Of a stretch of 64,000 nt of DNA, positions 17,341 to 26,702 are shown piece after piece. Below the pieces are notes generated by a model. It ran no database searches and had not been told where the DNA came from. It saw nothing but the letters and a program-made list of their open reading frames with translations. The stretch comes from an uncultured Pirellula sp. (GTDB taxonomy: Bacteria > Planctomycetota > Planctomycetia > Pirellulales > Pirellulaceae). The DNA is taken from assembly GCA_903858115.1 (NCBI GenBank), contig CAIOHR010000380.1:124001-188000 (forward strand), given 5' to 3'. The stretch's first letter is position 1. Each line of letters begins with the position of its first letter. The position numbers and the translations under genes are program-made.

Positions 17341-18126
17341 CTAGGATTCAAACCCAACGTCTTTGGTCCATCGTCTTAAAACAATCGTTCCAATCAAGTT
17401 GACGAAAACCAACAATACGAGTCCAAGCAATGCGCATGCAATCACGGCGCCTATCATCGAAGCCGTATTAAGATTGCCTTGTCGAGCCGTGATGATCGTC
17501 CCTAGACCTTCGTAAGCCCCACGATCGCCGACGAAAAATTCGCCGACAATGGCGCCGATGACAGCCAGTCCACAACTGATGCGCAAACCGAGCACCAACT
17601 GTGGCACGGCCGAGGGAATACTCAGCTTCAACAGCACTTGCAAGCGGCTCGCGGACTGCATACGAAACAAATCCCTTAAATTCTGATTCACGGAAATCAG
17701 TCCACTCGTCACGTTCGAAATAACAGGAAAAATGCTGATGATACACGAAACCAATACCACGGTCTTGAACTCGTTTCCAAACCAAAGAATAAGCAGGGGC
17801 GCAATGGCCACGATCGGTACCGTCTGCAAGAAAAGTACGTAGGGATAAAACGAAATACGCACAACCCGAGACTGACTAAATACGATCGCAATTGCCGAAC
17901 CTATCACTGCACTTGCTAGCAACCCGAGAAAGGCAGCCTGGAAAGTAATCCAACTGCCTCGAAGTAATATCCAACGCTCTTGGAACATCGAGTAAAGGAC
18001 GTCCATCGGCTTTGGAAGAATGACTTTATGCAGATCAAACCATCGCACAGAGAAATCCCAGACTCCCGCAAAAATCAAAAACACCAGCATAGGTGCAATC
18101 CATCGCACCAACCTTGACGTCATCAT
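17341..18126 (-). CDS. ABC transporter permease, NitT/TauT/ThiX type
   Basis: A 261-residue inner-membrane permease with about six helices. It carries the family's cytoplasmic coupling loop, with NLRDLFRMQSASRLQVLLKL followed by SIPSAVPQLVLGLRISCGLA and VIGAIVGEFF. The helix FLQTVPIVAIAPLLILWFG is typical of SsuC/TauC/ThiX-like importers of nitrate, sulfonates, taurine or thiamine precursors. Its start overlaps the ATPase stop by 4 bp. The substrate cannot be deduced because no binding protein is encoded nearby. Confidence 0.9.
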   Translation of the reverse strand: MMTSRLVRWIAPMLVFLIFAGVWDFSVRWFDLHKVILPKPMDVLYSMFQERWILLRGSWITFQAAFLGLLASAVIGSAIAIVFSQSRVVRISFYPYVLFLQTVPIVAIAPLLILWFGNEFKTVVLVSCIISIFPVISNVTSGLISVNQNLRDLFRMQSASRLQVLLKLSIPSAVPQLVLGLRISCGLAVIGAIVGEFFVGDRGAYEGLGTIITARQGNLNTASMIGAVIACALLGLVLLVFVNLIGTIVLRRWTKDVGFES

Positions 18127-18923
18127 GTGTCTAACGCCGTTTGAAAGAGTATGTCGGAGACTTGACCAAAGTAACTTGCGAATGAAGGAGTGCCGCGAAG
18201 TCTATTGGTTCGCAATTCATCAAAGTGTATAGAAATCTGTTCGGCGATCTGACCTCGAGCCATGATGGCGATAGTGTCACTCAAGTAAACAGCCTCGGCG
18301 ATGTTGTGAGTTACAAAGACGACGGTACAACACTCTTCTCGGGCAATCTTCAACAACAAATCGTTTAGCTTCGATCGCAATACATCATCCAAAGCGGCGA
18401 ACGGTTCATCCATCAACAAAATCTTCGGCTTCGTCACCATCGCGCGGGCTATCGAAGCTCTCATCTTCATCCCACCCGATAATTCGTTGGGCTTCTTATT
18501 CCAATCGCTCTTGCCTAGGCCGACATGCTCCAGCCATCGAGCCACTTGCTCCTGAGATTGTGCCTTGGACAAACCTCCTCGCAACTCGATCGGCAACGCC
18601 ACATTTTCACGAACAGTCCTCCAAGGAAGTAGCGCGGATTCTTGAAAAACAAACGACATCCAGTCTGGTTTGGAAGCATCGGACTTTGGCAATCGCTCTC
18701 CACCGATGGTTACCACCCCACCATCGGGATTCACGAGACCAGCGATAACTCGCAACAATGTACTCTTGCCACAACCGCTGGGACCGAGAAGGGACACAAT
18801 CTTGCTTGCAGGTACGCTTAAATCTAGCTGCTTGAGGACTTCACGTTTCTGACCACGAGTCGAGTAACTCACTCGGATGCCACTGCATTCAATCGAACCG
18901 AGATCGCTTGCCGACGCCATCAT
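18123..18923 (-). CDS. ABC transporter ATP-binding protein, NitT/TauT/ThiZ type
   Basis: An ATPase subunit of 266 residues. It has Walker A GPSGCGKST, Q-loop FVFQESALLPW, signature LSGGMKMR, Walker B ILLMDEPFAALDD and the H-loop His in VFVTHNIAEA. These are complete, so it should energise the adjacent permease. Start choice: ATG 18923 overlaps the stop of the dehydratase gene as ATGA, whereas ATG 18938 would give a longer overlap. The FQESALLPWRT motif is typical of the NitT/TauT/Ssu importer group. It is cotranscribed with the pterin dehydratase upstream and the permease downstream. Confidence 0.92.
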   Translation of the reverse strand: MMASASDLGSIECSGIRVSYSTRGQKREVLKQLDLSVPASKIVSLLGPSGCGKSTLLRVIAGLVNPDGGVVTIGGERLPKSDASKPDWMSFVFQESALLPWRTVRENVALPIELRGGLSKAQSQEQVARWLEHVGLGKSDWNKKPNELSGGMKMRASIARAMVTKPKILLMDEPFAALDDVLRSKLNDLLLKIAREECCTVVFVTHNIAEAVYLSDTIAIMARGQIAEQISIHFDELRTNRLRGTPSFASYFGQVSDILFQTALDT

Positions 18924-19300
18924 GGATTGCACTTGCATTCCGCGAACTCCAATCGGAGCAGTTGGTCAACCTTGGCCGCGAGAATAAAATCGTTCTCGCT
19001 GAGCCCACCAATCGCATGCGTCGTTAGCTCGATCGTGAGATTTCGGTAGCCCGTGATGTGCAAATCGGGATGATGCGATTCAACTTCGGCTAAAGTTGCG
19101 ATTCGTTGAAGACACTCCACCGTCCTTATGAAATTCTTAAATCGAATCGATCTGCGGATCCATTTTCCATCCTCCGATAGCTTCCAGTCTGGAATCGAGC
19201 TTAGCTGGGCCTGGGTATAGTCCAGGCTACAAGGCTCGACTCCCCCTTCACACGGGAGGCATTTTTTCGCTACAAGTTGCTCTGCGGTTTCGGTTTGCAT
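18920..19300 (-). CDS. phhB: Pterin-4a-carbinolamine dehydratase
   Basis: A 126-residue PCD/DCoH family protein. It has the N-terminal KKCLPCEGGVEPC segment common to bacterial members, the central RFKNFIRTVECLQRIATLAE helix and the active-site signature EVESHHPDLHITGYRNLTIE with the paired His residues. The enzyme dehydrates 4a-hydroxytetrahydrobiopterin after aromatic amino acid hydroxylation, but many bacterial copies have other or unknown pterin-related roles. No phenylalanine hydroxylase is nearby. It is the first gene of an operon with an ABC importer, overlapping the ATPase by 4 bp, which is an unusual neighbour. Confidence 0.92.
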   Translation of the reverse strand: MQTETAEQLVAKKCLPCEGGVEPCSLDYTQAQLSSIPDWKLSEDGKWIRRSIRFKNFIRTVECLQRIATLAEVESHHPDLHITGYRNLTIELTTHAIGGLSENDFILAAKVDQLLRLEFAECKCNP

Positions 19301-19470
19301 ATTGCTTTTTCGGCTTTTCGATCGAATCTTTCAGAAACTAGCCTAAAATTCGTGGGGTTCGCTTGTAATATTCGGTTTTCGAGGCGAACGTCAGAATCAT
19401 TTGGAGTCATGTGCCAGTGAAAAACGTTCATAAAGTACCATCCGAAAGCTCAAAATCAAATGCGGGGAAC

Positions 19471-21816
19471 ATGATACCCTCTTCAAGCTATAAGACGGGA
19501 ATCGCTTTCGTCTGCCTCCATTGTTGCTTCTGGGCAACTGGCAACGTTTACGGCATCGATTGGGAAAAACGAAATCTTGAGTTTTCGTCAGTTATCCAAC
19601 CTATCCTGAAGAAGGCCTGCCTTGAATGCCATAGCGGTGCTGAAGCCGACGCGGGACTCGCATTGAGCCATTTTCAGAACGCCAAATCGATTCTGAAGGA
19701 ACGCAATACATGGGCCAAGGTTATCCAAAGACTAGAGATTGGCGACATGCCACCCACGGATGCATCTCCGATGCTAAAGGAAGATCGACAAAAACTGATC
19801 GATTGGATTCGCTCTACAATCAACGATATTGAATGCGGGCTAACCCCCAACCCAGGCAGTGTCACGTTGCGACGACTCAACCGATTCGAGTACCAGAACA
19901 CCATTCGCGACTTGCTGGGCTTGAACTACAAACCCGCAACGGGATTTCCTGGGGACGATGTGGGATACGGTTTTGACAATATTGGTGATGTCCTCACTCT
20001 TCCTCCATTGCTCATGGAAAAGTACTTCAACGCAGCAGAGGAAATTTCGCAACTCGCTATTCAGACTCCAACCCCCGGACCTGTTTTCGAATCTCGCATC
20101 AAACTCGAGGATCTCCGGGCCGATCGTGGCGGAAGTTACAACGATGGAAAATTCGCGTTCGTCTCGGATGGCAAGATAAACATCGAGGAGACTCTTCCCT
20201 GGAAAGGAATGTTCCGCCTCGAAGCAGGCTTGGCCGGGGAAGAGGTATCCGGCGAAGGTCCCAAGGTTCGTGTATCCATAGACGGCAAACAGTTAAAAGA
20301 ACTAGAAGTAAAAACGAAATCGGATAGCGAAGCAGAGACTGTTGCTTTCCCTTTCCGGAACAACTCGCTAAAGAAATCGACCCTCTCGATTGAGTTTATC
20401 AACGACTTCTACGTGGAGCCAAAGGATGGTAAACCGAAGCTGGATAGAAACCTATTCATCTACGACTTAAAGATAGTTGGAGAGAAACCACCTATCCCTG
20501 TGCCTGAATCGGAATTGACTTCGGTCCATCGAATGATCGTACGATCAACACCGCAATCCGAGGGCTCCGTCTTGAAGGCTTCACAAACATGTCTTCAACC
20601 GTTAGCCAGCAAAGCCTATCGTCGTCCTGTCAAGAAAGATGAATTGGATCGACTGGCGAAGATTGTTGTGGAAGCTACAGAAGAGGGAGACAGCTACGAA
20701 GCCGCTCTCCAGTTGGCCCTGCAAGCGATATTGGTCTCACCACATTTTCTATTCAAAGTAGAAGTACCTACCACGAAGAAGGCAACGGAGTACCCCTTGC
20801 TGGACGACTACGAGCTTGCGACTCGACTGAGTTACTTTCTTTGGAGTTCGATGCCCGACCAAGAACTGTTGCAACTCGCAACGAAAAAACAATTACGCGA
20901 TCCAGTGGTATTGAAAGCTCAAATCAAGCGGATGCTTGATCATCGACGGTCTAGCGAATTTGTAGAGAACTTTGCAGGACAGTGGCTCAATCTTCGAAAG
21001 TTGGACCAATTCGAACCGAACGGATCTCTGTTCCCACAATGGAACGACGAGATCAAGGCATTGGTGCGAAGCGAAACGTATCGATTCTTCCAGCACATGA
21101 TGAGAAACGACCAAAGTATTCTCCGACTGCTGGATGCAGATTACACCTTTCTCAACGAGAAACTCGCCAAGTTCTATGGAATCCCCGGCGTGCAAGGGGA
21201 AGAGTTTCGCCAAGTATCGACCAAAGGTCAAAAACGCATGGGGATCCTGACGCATGGATCCATCCTTGCAGTGACCAGCAACCCAACGCGAACCAGTCCG
21301 GTAAAACGGGGTAAGTGGATTCTCGACAACCTGTTGGCAACACCTCCCCCACCTGCACCTCCTGGCGTCCCCGAACTAGAAAAGGGCGAACTGAAAGGGA
21401 CTGTGCGGCAACAGATGGAACAACACCGCGCAGATCCTGCATGCGCTAGTTGCCACAAACTCATGGATCCCCTCGGGCTGGCCTTAGAAAACTATGATGC
21501 TGTCGGCCGTTGGAGAACCACCGACAAAGGCTCACCCATCGATACGAGCGGCGAGCTGCCCAACGGAGAGTCTATCAAAGGCCCTGGTGACTTGATAAGA
21601 ACCTTGCGGGAAAAGAATACAGATCAATTTGCGCGTTGCGTTACCGAAAAGTTACTGATCTATGCGCTAGGGCGAGGGTTAGAATACTACGACCGATGCG
21701 CCGTTGACAAAATCATGGCGAAACTGACAAAAGAAGATTACCGTTTTTCTACATTGATTTTTGAGATTGTTTCCAGCGATCCATTTCAAAGAAAAGGTGT
21801 ACGCGAAGAGCTATAG
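19471..21816 (+). CDS. Planctomycete DUF1587/1592/1588/1585 cytochrome-like protein
   Basis: A secreted protein of about 781 residues of the family expanded in planctomycetes. ATG 19471 is preferred because GGGG lies just upstream and a signal peptide follows (residues 1-27); an upstream GTG at 19411 is the alternative. The order is: heme-c-type CLECH (Cys50-His54) in a PSCyt1-like module, DUF1587 (RLNRFEYQNTIRDLLGL), a beta-sandwich region possibly binding carbohydrate, DUF1595 (KAYRRPVKKDELDRL), DUF1592 (DDYELATRLSYFLWSS), DUF1588 (SNPTRTSPVKRGKWILDNLL) and DUF1585 with a second CASCH (Cys658-His662). Two CxxCH sites suggest covalent heme. It precedes a DUF1552 gene by 3 bp, the standard pairing. 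The biochemical role is not established. Confidence 0.95.
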   Translation: MIPSSSYKTGIAFVCLHCCFWATGNVYGIDWEKRNLEFSSVIQPILKKACLECHSGAEADAGLALSHFQNAKSILKERNTWAKVIQRLEIGDMPPTDASPMLKEDRQKLIDWIRSTINDIECGLTPNPGSVTLRRLNRFEYQNTIRDLLGLNYKPATGFPGDDVGYGFDNIGDVLTLPPLLMEKYFNAAEEISQLAIQTPTPGPVFESRIKLEDLRADRGGSYNDGKFAFVSDGKINIEETLPWKGMFRLEAGLAGEEVSGEGPKVRVSIDGKQLKELEVKTKSDSEAETVAFPFRNNSLKKSTLSIEFINDFYVEPKDGKPKLDRNLFIYDLKIVGEKPPIPVPESELTSVHRMIVRSTPQSEGSVLKASQTCLQPLASKAYRRPVKKDELDRLAKIVVEATEEGDSYEAALQLALQAILVSPHFLFKVEVPTTKKATEYPLLDDYELATRLSYFLWSSMPDQELLQLATKKQLRDPVVLKAQIKRMLDHRRSSEFVENFAGQWLNLRKLDQFEPNGSLFPQWNDEIKALVRSETYRFFQHMMRNDQSILRLLDADYTFLNEKLAKFYGIPGVQGEEFRQVSTKGQKRMGILTHGSILAVTSNPTRTSPVKRGKWILDNLLATPPPPAPPGVPELEKGELKGTVRQQMEQHRADPACASCHKLMDPLGLALENYDAVGRWRTTDKGSPIDTSGELPNGESIKGPGDLIRTLREKNTDQFARCVTEKLLIYALGRGLEYYDRCAVDKIMAKLTKEDYRFSTLIFEIVSSDPFQRKGVREEL

Positions 21817-21819
21817 ACT

Positions 21820-23166
21820 ATGAAAAAACAAAAAACAATTTCAAGACGTACCGTACTTCGAGGCATGGGGACTGTAGTCAGCCTTCCTTTCCTGGAAGCC
21901 ATGATGCCCAAGGGTGTTGCTCACGCCACCGATCTAGAAAAACCGATGCGCATGATGTTCTTTATGGTCCCCAACGGAGCGCACATGCCCGCATGGACAC
22001 CTGCAAAAGAAGGTAAAGACTATGAGCTAACACCCATTCTTCAGCCGCTCTCCAAGCATCGCGATTCGGTTTCTGTCTTCACAGGCTTGACGCTCGACGG
22101 TGCAAGAGATCACGGAGACGGAGCTGGTGATCATGCTCGAAGCGGCGCTGCATTTTTGACCGGTGCGCATCCTCGCAAGACCGATGGGTCCGATATCAAA
22201 AACAGTATCTCGATTGATCAATTTGCAGCCAATGCAATCGGCAACAAGACACGCTTCACAACCCTCGAGTTGGGACTCGAAGGGTCCGCGCAAGCGGGGA
22301 GTTGCGACTCAGGATACTCCTGCGCTTATTCGAGCAACCTCGCTTGGCGAAATGAATCAAGCCCGCTCGCAAAAGAGAAAGATCCATCCGCTGTTTTTGA
22401 TCGGTTGTTCGGCAATGGAGACAAGGTTAGTGAAGGCAAGATCCGAAGCGCACGGCTTGGGCGACGTAAGAGTATTTTGGATTTTGTTCAGGAAGATGCG
22501 AAATCACTTCAACGCCAACTAGGGCAAGCAGACATTCGAAAGATCGATGAGTATCTGTATGCGATTCGAGATGTCGAGAATCGCGTTTTGAACGGTGACA
22601 AGCTCAAGATTGGGCAAAACGGTGTTCCTAATTTCCCCCGCCCCGCCGGAATTCCAAGGGACTGGAGCGATCACTGTAAACTGATGATGGATATGACTGC
22701 ATTGGCGATTCGAAGTGACGCAACACGCATATTAACCTTCATGTATCGCAACGAAGGGAACAACGATGGGTATCCGCAGATCGGTGTCGCCGAGGGGCAT
22801 CACGATTTATCCCACCATGGCAAGAGCGATGAAAAGCAAGCCAAGGTTCAGAAGATCAACACCTACCACATGGAGCACTTTGCATATCTTTTGGACAACT
22901 TGGCTTCCGCAGAAGAAGCCGGAGGCAGTCTCTTGGATAATTGCATGATCGTTTACGGTAGCGGGATCTCAGACGGTGATCGCCACAATCACGATGATCT
23001 GCCCATCATTATGGCTGGAAAAGCCGGAGGAAAGATTCCGAAGGCAGGACATTGGAAATTTCCCAACAACACACCACTTTGCAATTTGTATTTGTGGATG
23101 CTTCAGCAGTCAGGAGCGAACGCAACCCAGTTTGGAGACAGCACCGGAGTCCTAGAGCTCTCTTAA
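21820..23166 (+). CDS. DUF1552 exported protein
   Basis: A 448-residue protein with a twin-arginine signal (ISRRTVLRGMGTVVSLPFLE at residues 7-26), implying export in folded form. The body matches DUF1552, a relative of DUF1501 within the alkaline-phosphatase-like superfamily: MFFMVPNGAHMPAWTP near the start, ARSGAAFLTGAHPRKTDG, a mid-section IRDVENRVL and the late GSGISDGDRHNHDDLPI segment. It is encoded 3 bp after the DUF1592 partner, a pairing conserved across planctomycetes and Verrucomicrobia. The pair is thought to act on polymers or electron transfer outside the cytoplasm, but no reaction is proven. Confidence 0.94.
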   Translation: MKKQKTISRRTVLRGMGTVVSLPFLEAMMPKGVAHATDLEKPMRMMFFMVPNGAHMPAWTPAKEGKDYELTPILQPLSKHRDSVSVFTGLTLDGARDHGDGAGDHARSGAAFLTGAHPRKTDGSDIKNSISIDQFAANAIGNKTRFTTLELGLEGSAQAGSCDSGYSCAYSSNLAWRNESSPLAKEKDPSAVFDRLFGNGDKVSEGKIRSARLGRRKSILDFVQEDAKSLQRQLGQADIRKIDEYLYAIRDVENRVLNGDKLKIGQNGVPNFPRPAGIPRDWSDHCKLMMDMTALAIRSDATRILTFMYRNEGNNDGYPQIGVAEGHHDLSHHGKSDEKQAKVQKINTYHMEHFAYLLDNLASAEEAGGSLLDNCMIVYGSGISDGDRHNHDDLPIIMAGKAGGKIPKAGHWKFPNNTPLCNLYLWMLQQSGANATQFGDSTGVLELS

Positions 23167-23302
23167 TGAAGGCATTTCAGCATCTCCGGACCGAGACGCT
23201 CCCGATGCTGACTAGCAGCGTCGTAGCCTGGGCCATGCGTCCAGAAACGCTCTTCACGCAAAGATCCTATCGACCGTCGTCCATTTTCTGTTTTGCAAAT
23301 AC

Positions 23303-23998
23303 TCAGTCGTCATCTCCATCGCGTGCCTTATTCTCACCAAGTTGAATCGTCATTCCCAATCCAGGTAAACGAATATCGCGATCGCTTGTTCTGTATTCTG
23401 TTAACAACAACGAAATCCAAAGCCCAGAAGCAAGCAATATGAGGCCACCCCAAATAGGATGCGACGAGGGAGTCGCTTCGGCTGGCTCCCCAGCTTTACG
23501 ACCTGTGATCATTGCTAATGAGATATTTTCTCGGTGACGAAACGTATGCCACACGAGTCCCGCAAGGTGCGAAATGACCACTAGTAGCAATCCCCAAGCC
23601 AAAACTTCGTGAACGTCCTCTAAGCTGTCATTCGCAATGCTGCCCGTAAGAAACAGCCCAGGGACGATCAGGAACATGAGCACAGCGGCGATTGCCGATC
23701 CTGGATTGTTGCCTGCGTATCTCTTTGTTTTCGAAAACACGGCGTTCACAAAATAGGTTGCAACTTCTCTCGGTCTAAGCGGGAAGTTTGCAAACCTCGA
23801 GTATCTTGATCCAACGATGCCAAGCAGCACCCGAACAGCTAGCGAGAAAACCGCAACGATCCCCAACACCATATGCAGTTTGAATATAGGTTGTTCGTCA
23901 TCGACGAGAAATGCAATGGCCAGTGCCGCGCTGAGTGAACCCGCAAATAGCCAATGAATGATCCGGCTAGGGAAATCCCAGACAAGAATCTTTTCCAT
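23303..23998 (-). CDS. Cytochrome b561-like / hydrogenase-type b cytochrome
   Basis: A 231-residue inner-membrane protein from ATG 23998 (an upstream start at 24013 is weaker). It opens with VWDFPSRIIHWLFAGSL, the typical first helix with a heme-ligand His, followed by FKLHMVLGIVAVFSLAVRVL with a second His. A further helix, DVHEVLAWGLLLVVISHLAG, carries two His, and LVWHTFRHRENI closes the pattern. Four core helices plus one C-terminal helix are expected. Such di-heme b-type cytochromes pass electrons between the quinone pool and periplasmic redox partners. The neighbouring c-type-like DUF1592 protein ends 136 bp away but on the opposite strand. Confidence 0.88.
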   Translation of the reverse strand: MEKILVWDFPSRIIHWLFAGSLSAALAIAFLVDDEQPIFKLHMVLGIVAVFSLAVRVLLGIVGSRYSRFANFPLRPREVATYFVNAVFSKTKRYAGNNPGSAIAAVLMFLIVPGLFLTGSIANDSLEDVHEVLAWGLLLVVISHLAGLVWHTFRHRENISLAMITGRKAGEPAEATPSSHPIWGGLILLASGLWISLLLTEYRTSDRDIRLPGLGMTIQLGENKARDGDDD

Positions 23999-24386
23999 AA
24001 TTCGCGACTCCAATAGAGTGTTTGGGCATGACTTGCGTGAAGCCTTCCCGAAGTGATCTCACCAAGAGATTAAAACCTTGTTTGAGGTATAGGCAAGAAG
24101 CGTGCCATGTCGACAACCGTTGTCATAAAACAAGATTTTTTTGTTTTTCCCGACGTCAGCCTGCTCTCTTCCGCGTTCAAGACCGTCAAATGAATGGGTC
24201 CTGTCCCGCTGCAAGGATAGATCGTATCCATACGCATGGTCAATCACTGGTGGTCAAGTCGCGCGCATGAATTCTTGGCATATGGGAAGAAATGATGCGC
24301 ATCGCACATCAACACGAGAACCGGCCAATCCGACCAACAGAGATCAACTCGAACGTTGTTGCCGAAAGGTCATGTCGCGAACGAAC
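23999..24386. other. Intergenic region between two minus-strand genes
   Basis: This 388 bp stretch lies between the SGNH hydrolase gene and the b561-like gene. I see no gene, RNA or clear terminator. An AT-rich run with ATAAAACAAGATTTTTTTG at about 24125-24145 is the only compositional feature and might belong to a promoter or weak terminator. Confidence 0.35.
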
Positions 24387-26237
24387 CTAGGGAAGTCTCT
24401 CGAGTAACTCCATGATGGCCGGCTTGAGTTTGGAGGCAAACACCCCATAACCTGCCGCATTAAGATGCAAATGTCTGTCGGAATAAAGTTCCGATTTCAA
24501 GCTTCCATCAACGTTCGTAAAATCGTTCCAGAGATCGAGTACCTTGACCTTGGCGTCAGACTCGAGCCTCAAGTCGTCTAATGCCTGATTGATTTTCCGC
24601 ACCTCCGCCCCTACTTCTTTGCTAGGATCAAACGCTGGCAATATCTTCACCAAGACAATCCGTGAATCTGGGCATCGTAATCGCAAGTTCTCGACGCATA
24701 GTTTGATTCCCTGCGCTGCAGAGATCATCGGTACACCATTGGCTTGTACGAGCGGCGCATTGTTGACGCCGATCATCAAGAGGATGCACCTTGGCGAAGT
24801 GCCTTCGAGCGCTCCGTGATCCAATCGCCAAAGAATGTGCTCCATTCGATCACCGCCGATGCCGAGATTGACCGTTCTCGCATCGCCAAAGTGATTTTGC
24901 CACGCGGTATTGAAGGGTGAACCGTCCCACCCGCCCCCCCAGCCTTGCGTGATACTGTCGCCAATGATGGCGATGTCGATGTGTTCACGCATAGCCTGCG
25001 CTTTGCCGATACATTGGGCGTGATGCTCGACCCATTCATTCACGCCGCTTCCATCTTTGGCTTGCCAGTGAGAAGCGGTTGGCGTGACGAACCAAAATTC
25101 TGGCAGATGCTTCTGAGCTTCATGTCCTGGCTTGCGCGTATACTCTAGCTTTTGCACCCATCCAAGCTCGGCCTCGCTGAGTGGCCAACCGGTGAGTTGT
25201 GGATCGAGCTTCCCCTGGTTGTAGGGCTTGTACGGGTAACTGAGCACAGGCGATGATTTGAGTTCGATTTCGGAGGTCGTTCTCGGAGTTCTCACTCCTG
25301 GTCCAGCGCTCGGCGGCGATGGTGAGTTGTTGGTCGTCTCAGGTGTGATACGCAGCTTTGGCTTGCTATTGGGCTGAGGGATCGCTTCGCCGTTGAAGAT
25401 CGCATGAATCAACGGATGTAACAGATTTGCATAGGCCGCGTAGCCCGCTGGTGATAAATGAATGTTGTCGGATGTGAACAACTCTTTGTTGATCTTGCCA
25501 TCTGCGGTAGTAAAGTCGTTCCACATATCAAGCACGAACACGTTGGGATTGCTCTCAAGATTGAGTGGATCCAAGGCCGCGTTGGTCTTCTTGATATCTT
25601 CGTAGAAGCGATTGTTAGGTTCATGGGCGGGTAGAATTTTGGCGACGATGATTGGAATCTTTGGAAATCTGTCGCATAGATTCTTCATGCACATCTCGAT
25701 GCCTTTGGCGACAGATTCGATCCCCGTTTCGGGCGTGAAGAACATATTGTTGTTGCCGATCATCAATAGAATCAATTTGGGCTGTAGCCCCTCAACTCCA
25801 CCATGGTCGAGTCGCCACAAAACGTTTTGCGTCTTGTCGCCACCGATGCCGATATTGATCGCTTTGAGATTAGGAAAGTGCTTCTTCCAGGCATCGCCCC
25901 ACTGGATCGTGATACTGTCACCAACCAACAGTACGTCGCAAGGCCCGGCGTTAGCTCGCACTTGCTCAACAAGTCGGGCATGTGTGTCCAACCAACTCGT
26001 ACCGCCCCAATTCCCAGCCGACGGCACGACAGGCCACATCGCTGGCAAATGCTTATTCGCTTCACGCCCTGGTCGTCGGTCATATTCTGGTCGCATGACG
26101 TAAGCGCGTTCTTCAGCATTCAGCGGCCAACCGGTCTTCTGAGGTTCATCGGTTTGGTACGGATAGTCGATCGCAAATACTGGTGAAATCGACAAAACAA
26201 ACAGAACGAGGATCGTTTGGAAAGGATAGCTTTTCAA
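24387..26237 (-). CDS. Secreted tandem SGNH/GDSL hydrolase (two domains)
   Basis: A 616-residue protein with a signal peptide (residues 1-22, ending SPVFA). It holds two complete SGNH hydrolase domains in tandem. Domain 1 (about 60-295) has block I VGDSITIQWGDAW, block II GIGGDKTQNVLWRLDHG, block III GNNN and block V DNIHLSPAGY. Domain 2 (about 365-615) has GDSITQGWGGGWDG, GIGGDRMEHILWRLDHG, GVNN and DRHLHLNAAGY. The catalytic Ser, Gly, Asn and Asp-x-x-His are present in both. Each domain resembles the PAF-acetylhydrolase gamma-type esterases, often deacetylases of polysaccharides. A Pro/Ser-rich linker joins the domains. The pre-domain stretches also match (GWPL...RKPGHEAQKHLPEFW versus GWPL...RRPGREANKHLPAMW), so the duplication covers the whole unit. 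Confidence 0.93.
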   Translation of the reverse strand: MKSYPFQTILVLFVLSISPVFAIDYPYQTDEPQKTGWPLNAEERAYVMRPEYDRRPGREANKHLPAMWPVVPSAGNWGGTSWLDTHARLVEQVRANAGPCDVLLVGDSITIQWGDAWKKHFPNLKAINIGIGGDKTQNVLWRLDHGGVEGLQPKLILLMIGNNNMFFTPETGIESVAKGIEMCMKNLCDRFPKIPIIVAKILPAHEPNNRFYEDIKKTNAALDPLNLESNPNVFVLDMWNDFTTADGKINKELFTSDNIHLSPAGYAAYANLLHPLIHAIFNGEAIPQPNSKPKLRITPETTNNSPSPPSAGPGVRTPRTTSEIELKSSPVLSYPYKPYNQGKLDPQLTGWPLSEAELGWVQKLEYTRKPGHEAQKHLPEFWFVTPTASHWQAKDGSGVNEWVEHHAQCIGKAQAMREHIDIAIIGDSITQGWGGGWDGSPFNTAWQNHFGDARTVNLGIGGDRMEHILWRLDHGALEGTSPRCILLMIGVNNAPLVQANGVPMISAAQGIKLCVENLRLRCPDSRIVLVKILPAFDPSKEVGAEVRKINQALDDLRLESDAKVKVLDLWNDFTNVDGSLKSELYSDRHLHLNAAGYGVFASKLKPAIMELLERLP

Positions 26238-26501
26238 GGCAGTTTTTCTCTCACGGTGTACGACAAGTGAACAAGCAACACCTAAGTCTGGCCAACGTCA
26301 TCATGAAACTCAAAATCTTGCGAGAAAGATACCAATTTTTGTTGGCTCTCGTATGCAATGTGAACGAGAACAATCGCAATCTCAAGGTGTTTTGATCGGC
26401 TGTAGAGAATTTTTCGTACTTTTTGTGTCATGATTCGGATTGCTCGGCTAAGTATAGGTGGGCGACAAAACATTTTCGCTAGATTCTGATGTGTTGGAAC
26501 T

Positions 26502-26700
26502 ATGGACGAACAATCTCAACAAGCGATTCGATACTGGACGCTGGCGCAGCCGGTCGTATCCGCTTATGTGGCGGCTGTCGTTCGGCCCAGACCGCTTGGA
26601 TCTGCGATTGTCGCTGCTCAGCGAAGAAGAGCTACAGACAGATTTCTTCGAGCACACGAGTCATCACGCCCTGGATCGCAAGATTGAAGTGGAGAACTGA
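26502..26700 (+). pseudogene. Sigma-factor N-terminal stub fused to unrelated tail (remnant)
   Basis: From ATG 26502 the first 27 residues (MDEQSQQAIRYWTLAQPVVS then AYVAAVVR) match the conserved N-terminus of the Rhodopirellula/Verrucomicrobium-type sigma-70 family, which continues with a region 2 core-binding segment. Here the match stops at codon 27. The frame then runs through Arg-rich unrelated sequence to a stop at 26687. In another frame, an open stretch ending at the 26700 stop (LSLLSEEELQTDFFEH then TSHHALDRKIEVEN) reads like the true C-terminus of a different gene. The simplest reading is an out-of-frame deletion that removed most of a sigma gene and most of its neighbour. Whether the stub is translated is unknown. 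Confidence 0.55.
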
Positions 26701-26702
26701 AA

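Noticed and set aside
23052..23345. Small plus-strand gene between DUF1552 and the b561-like gene
   Set aside because: Its start is inside the DUF1552 gene and its 3' part overlaps the end of the b561-like gene; the sequence has no recognisable pattern or ribosome binding site.
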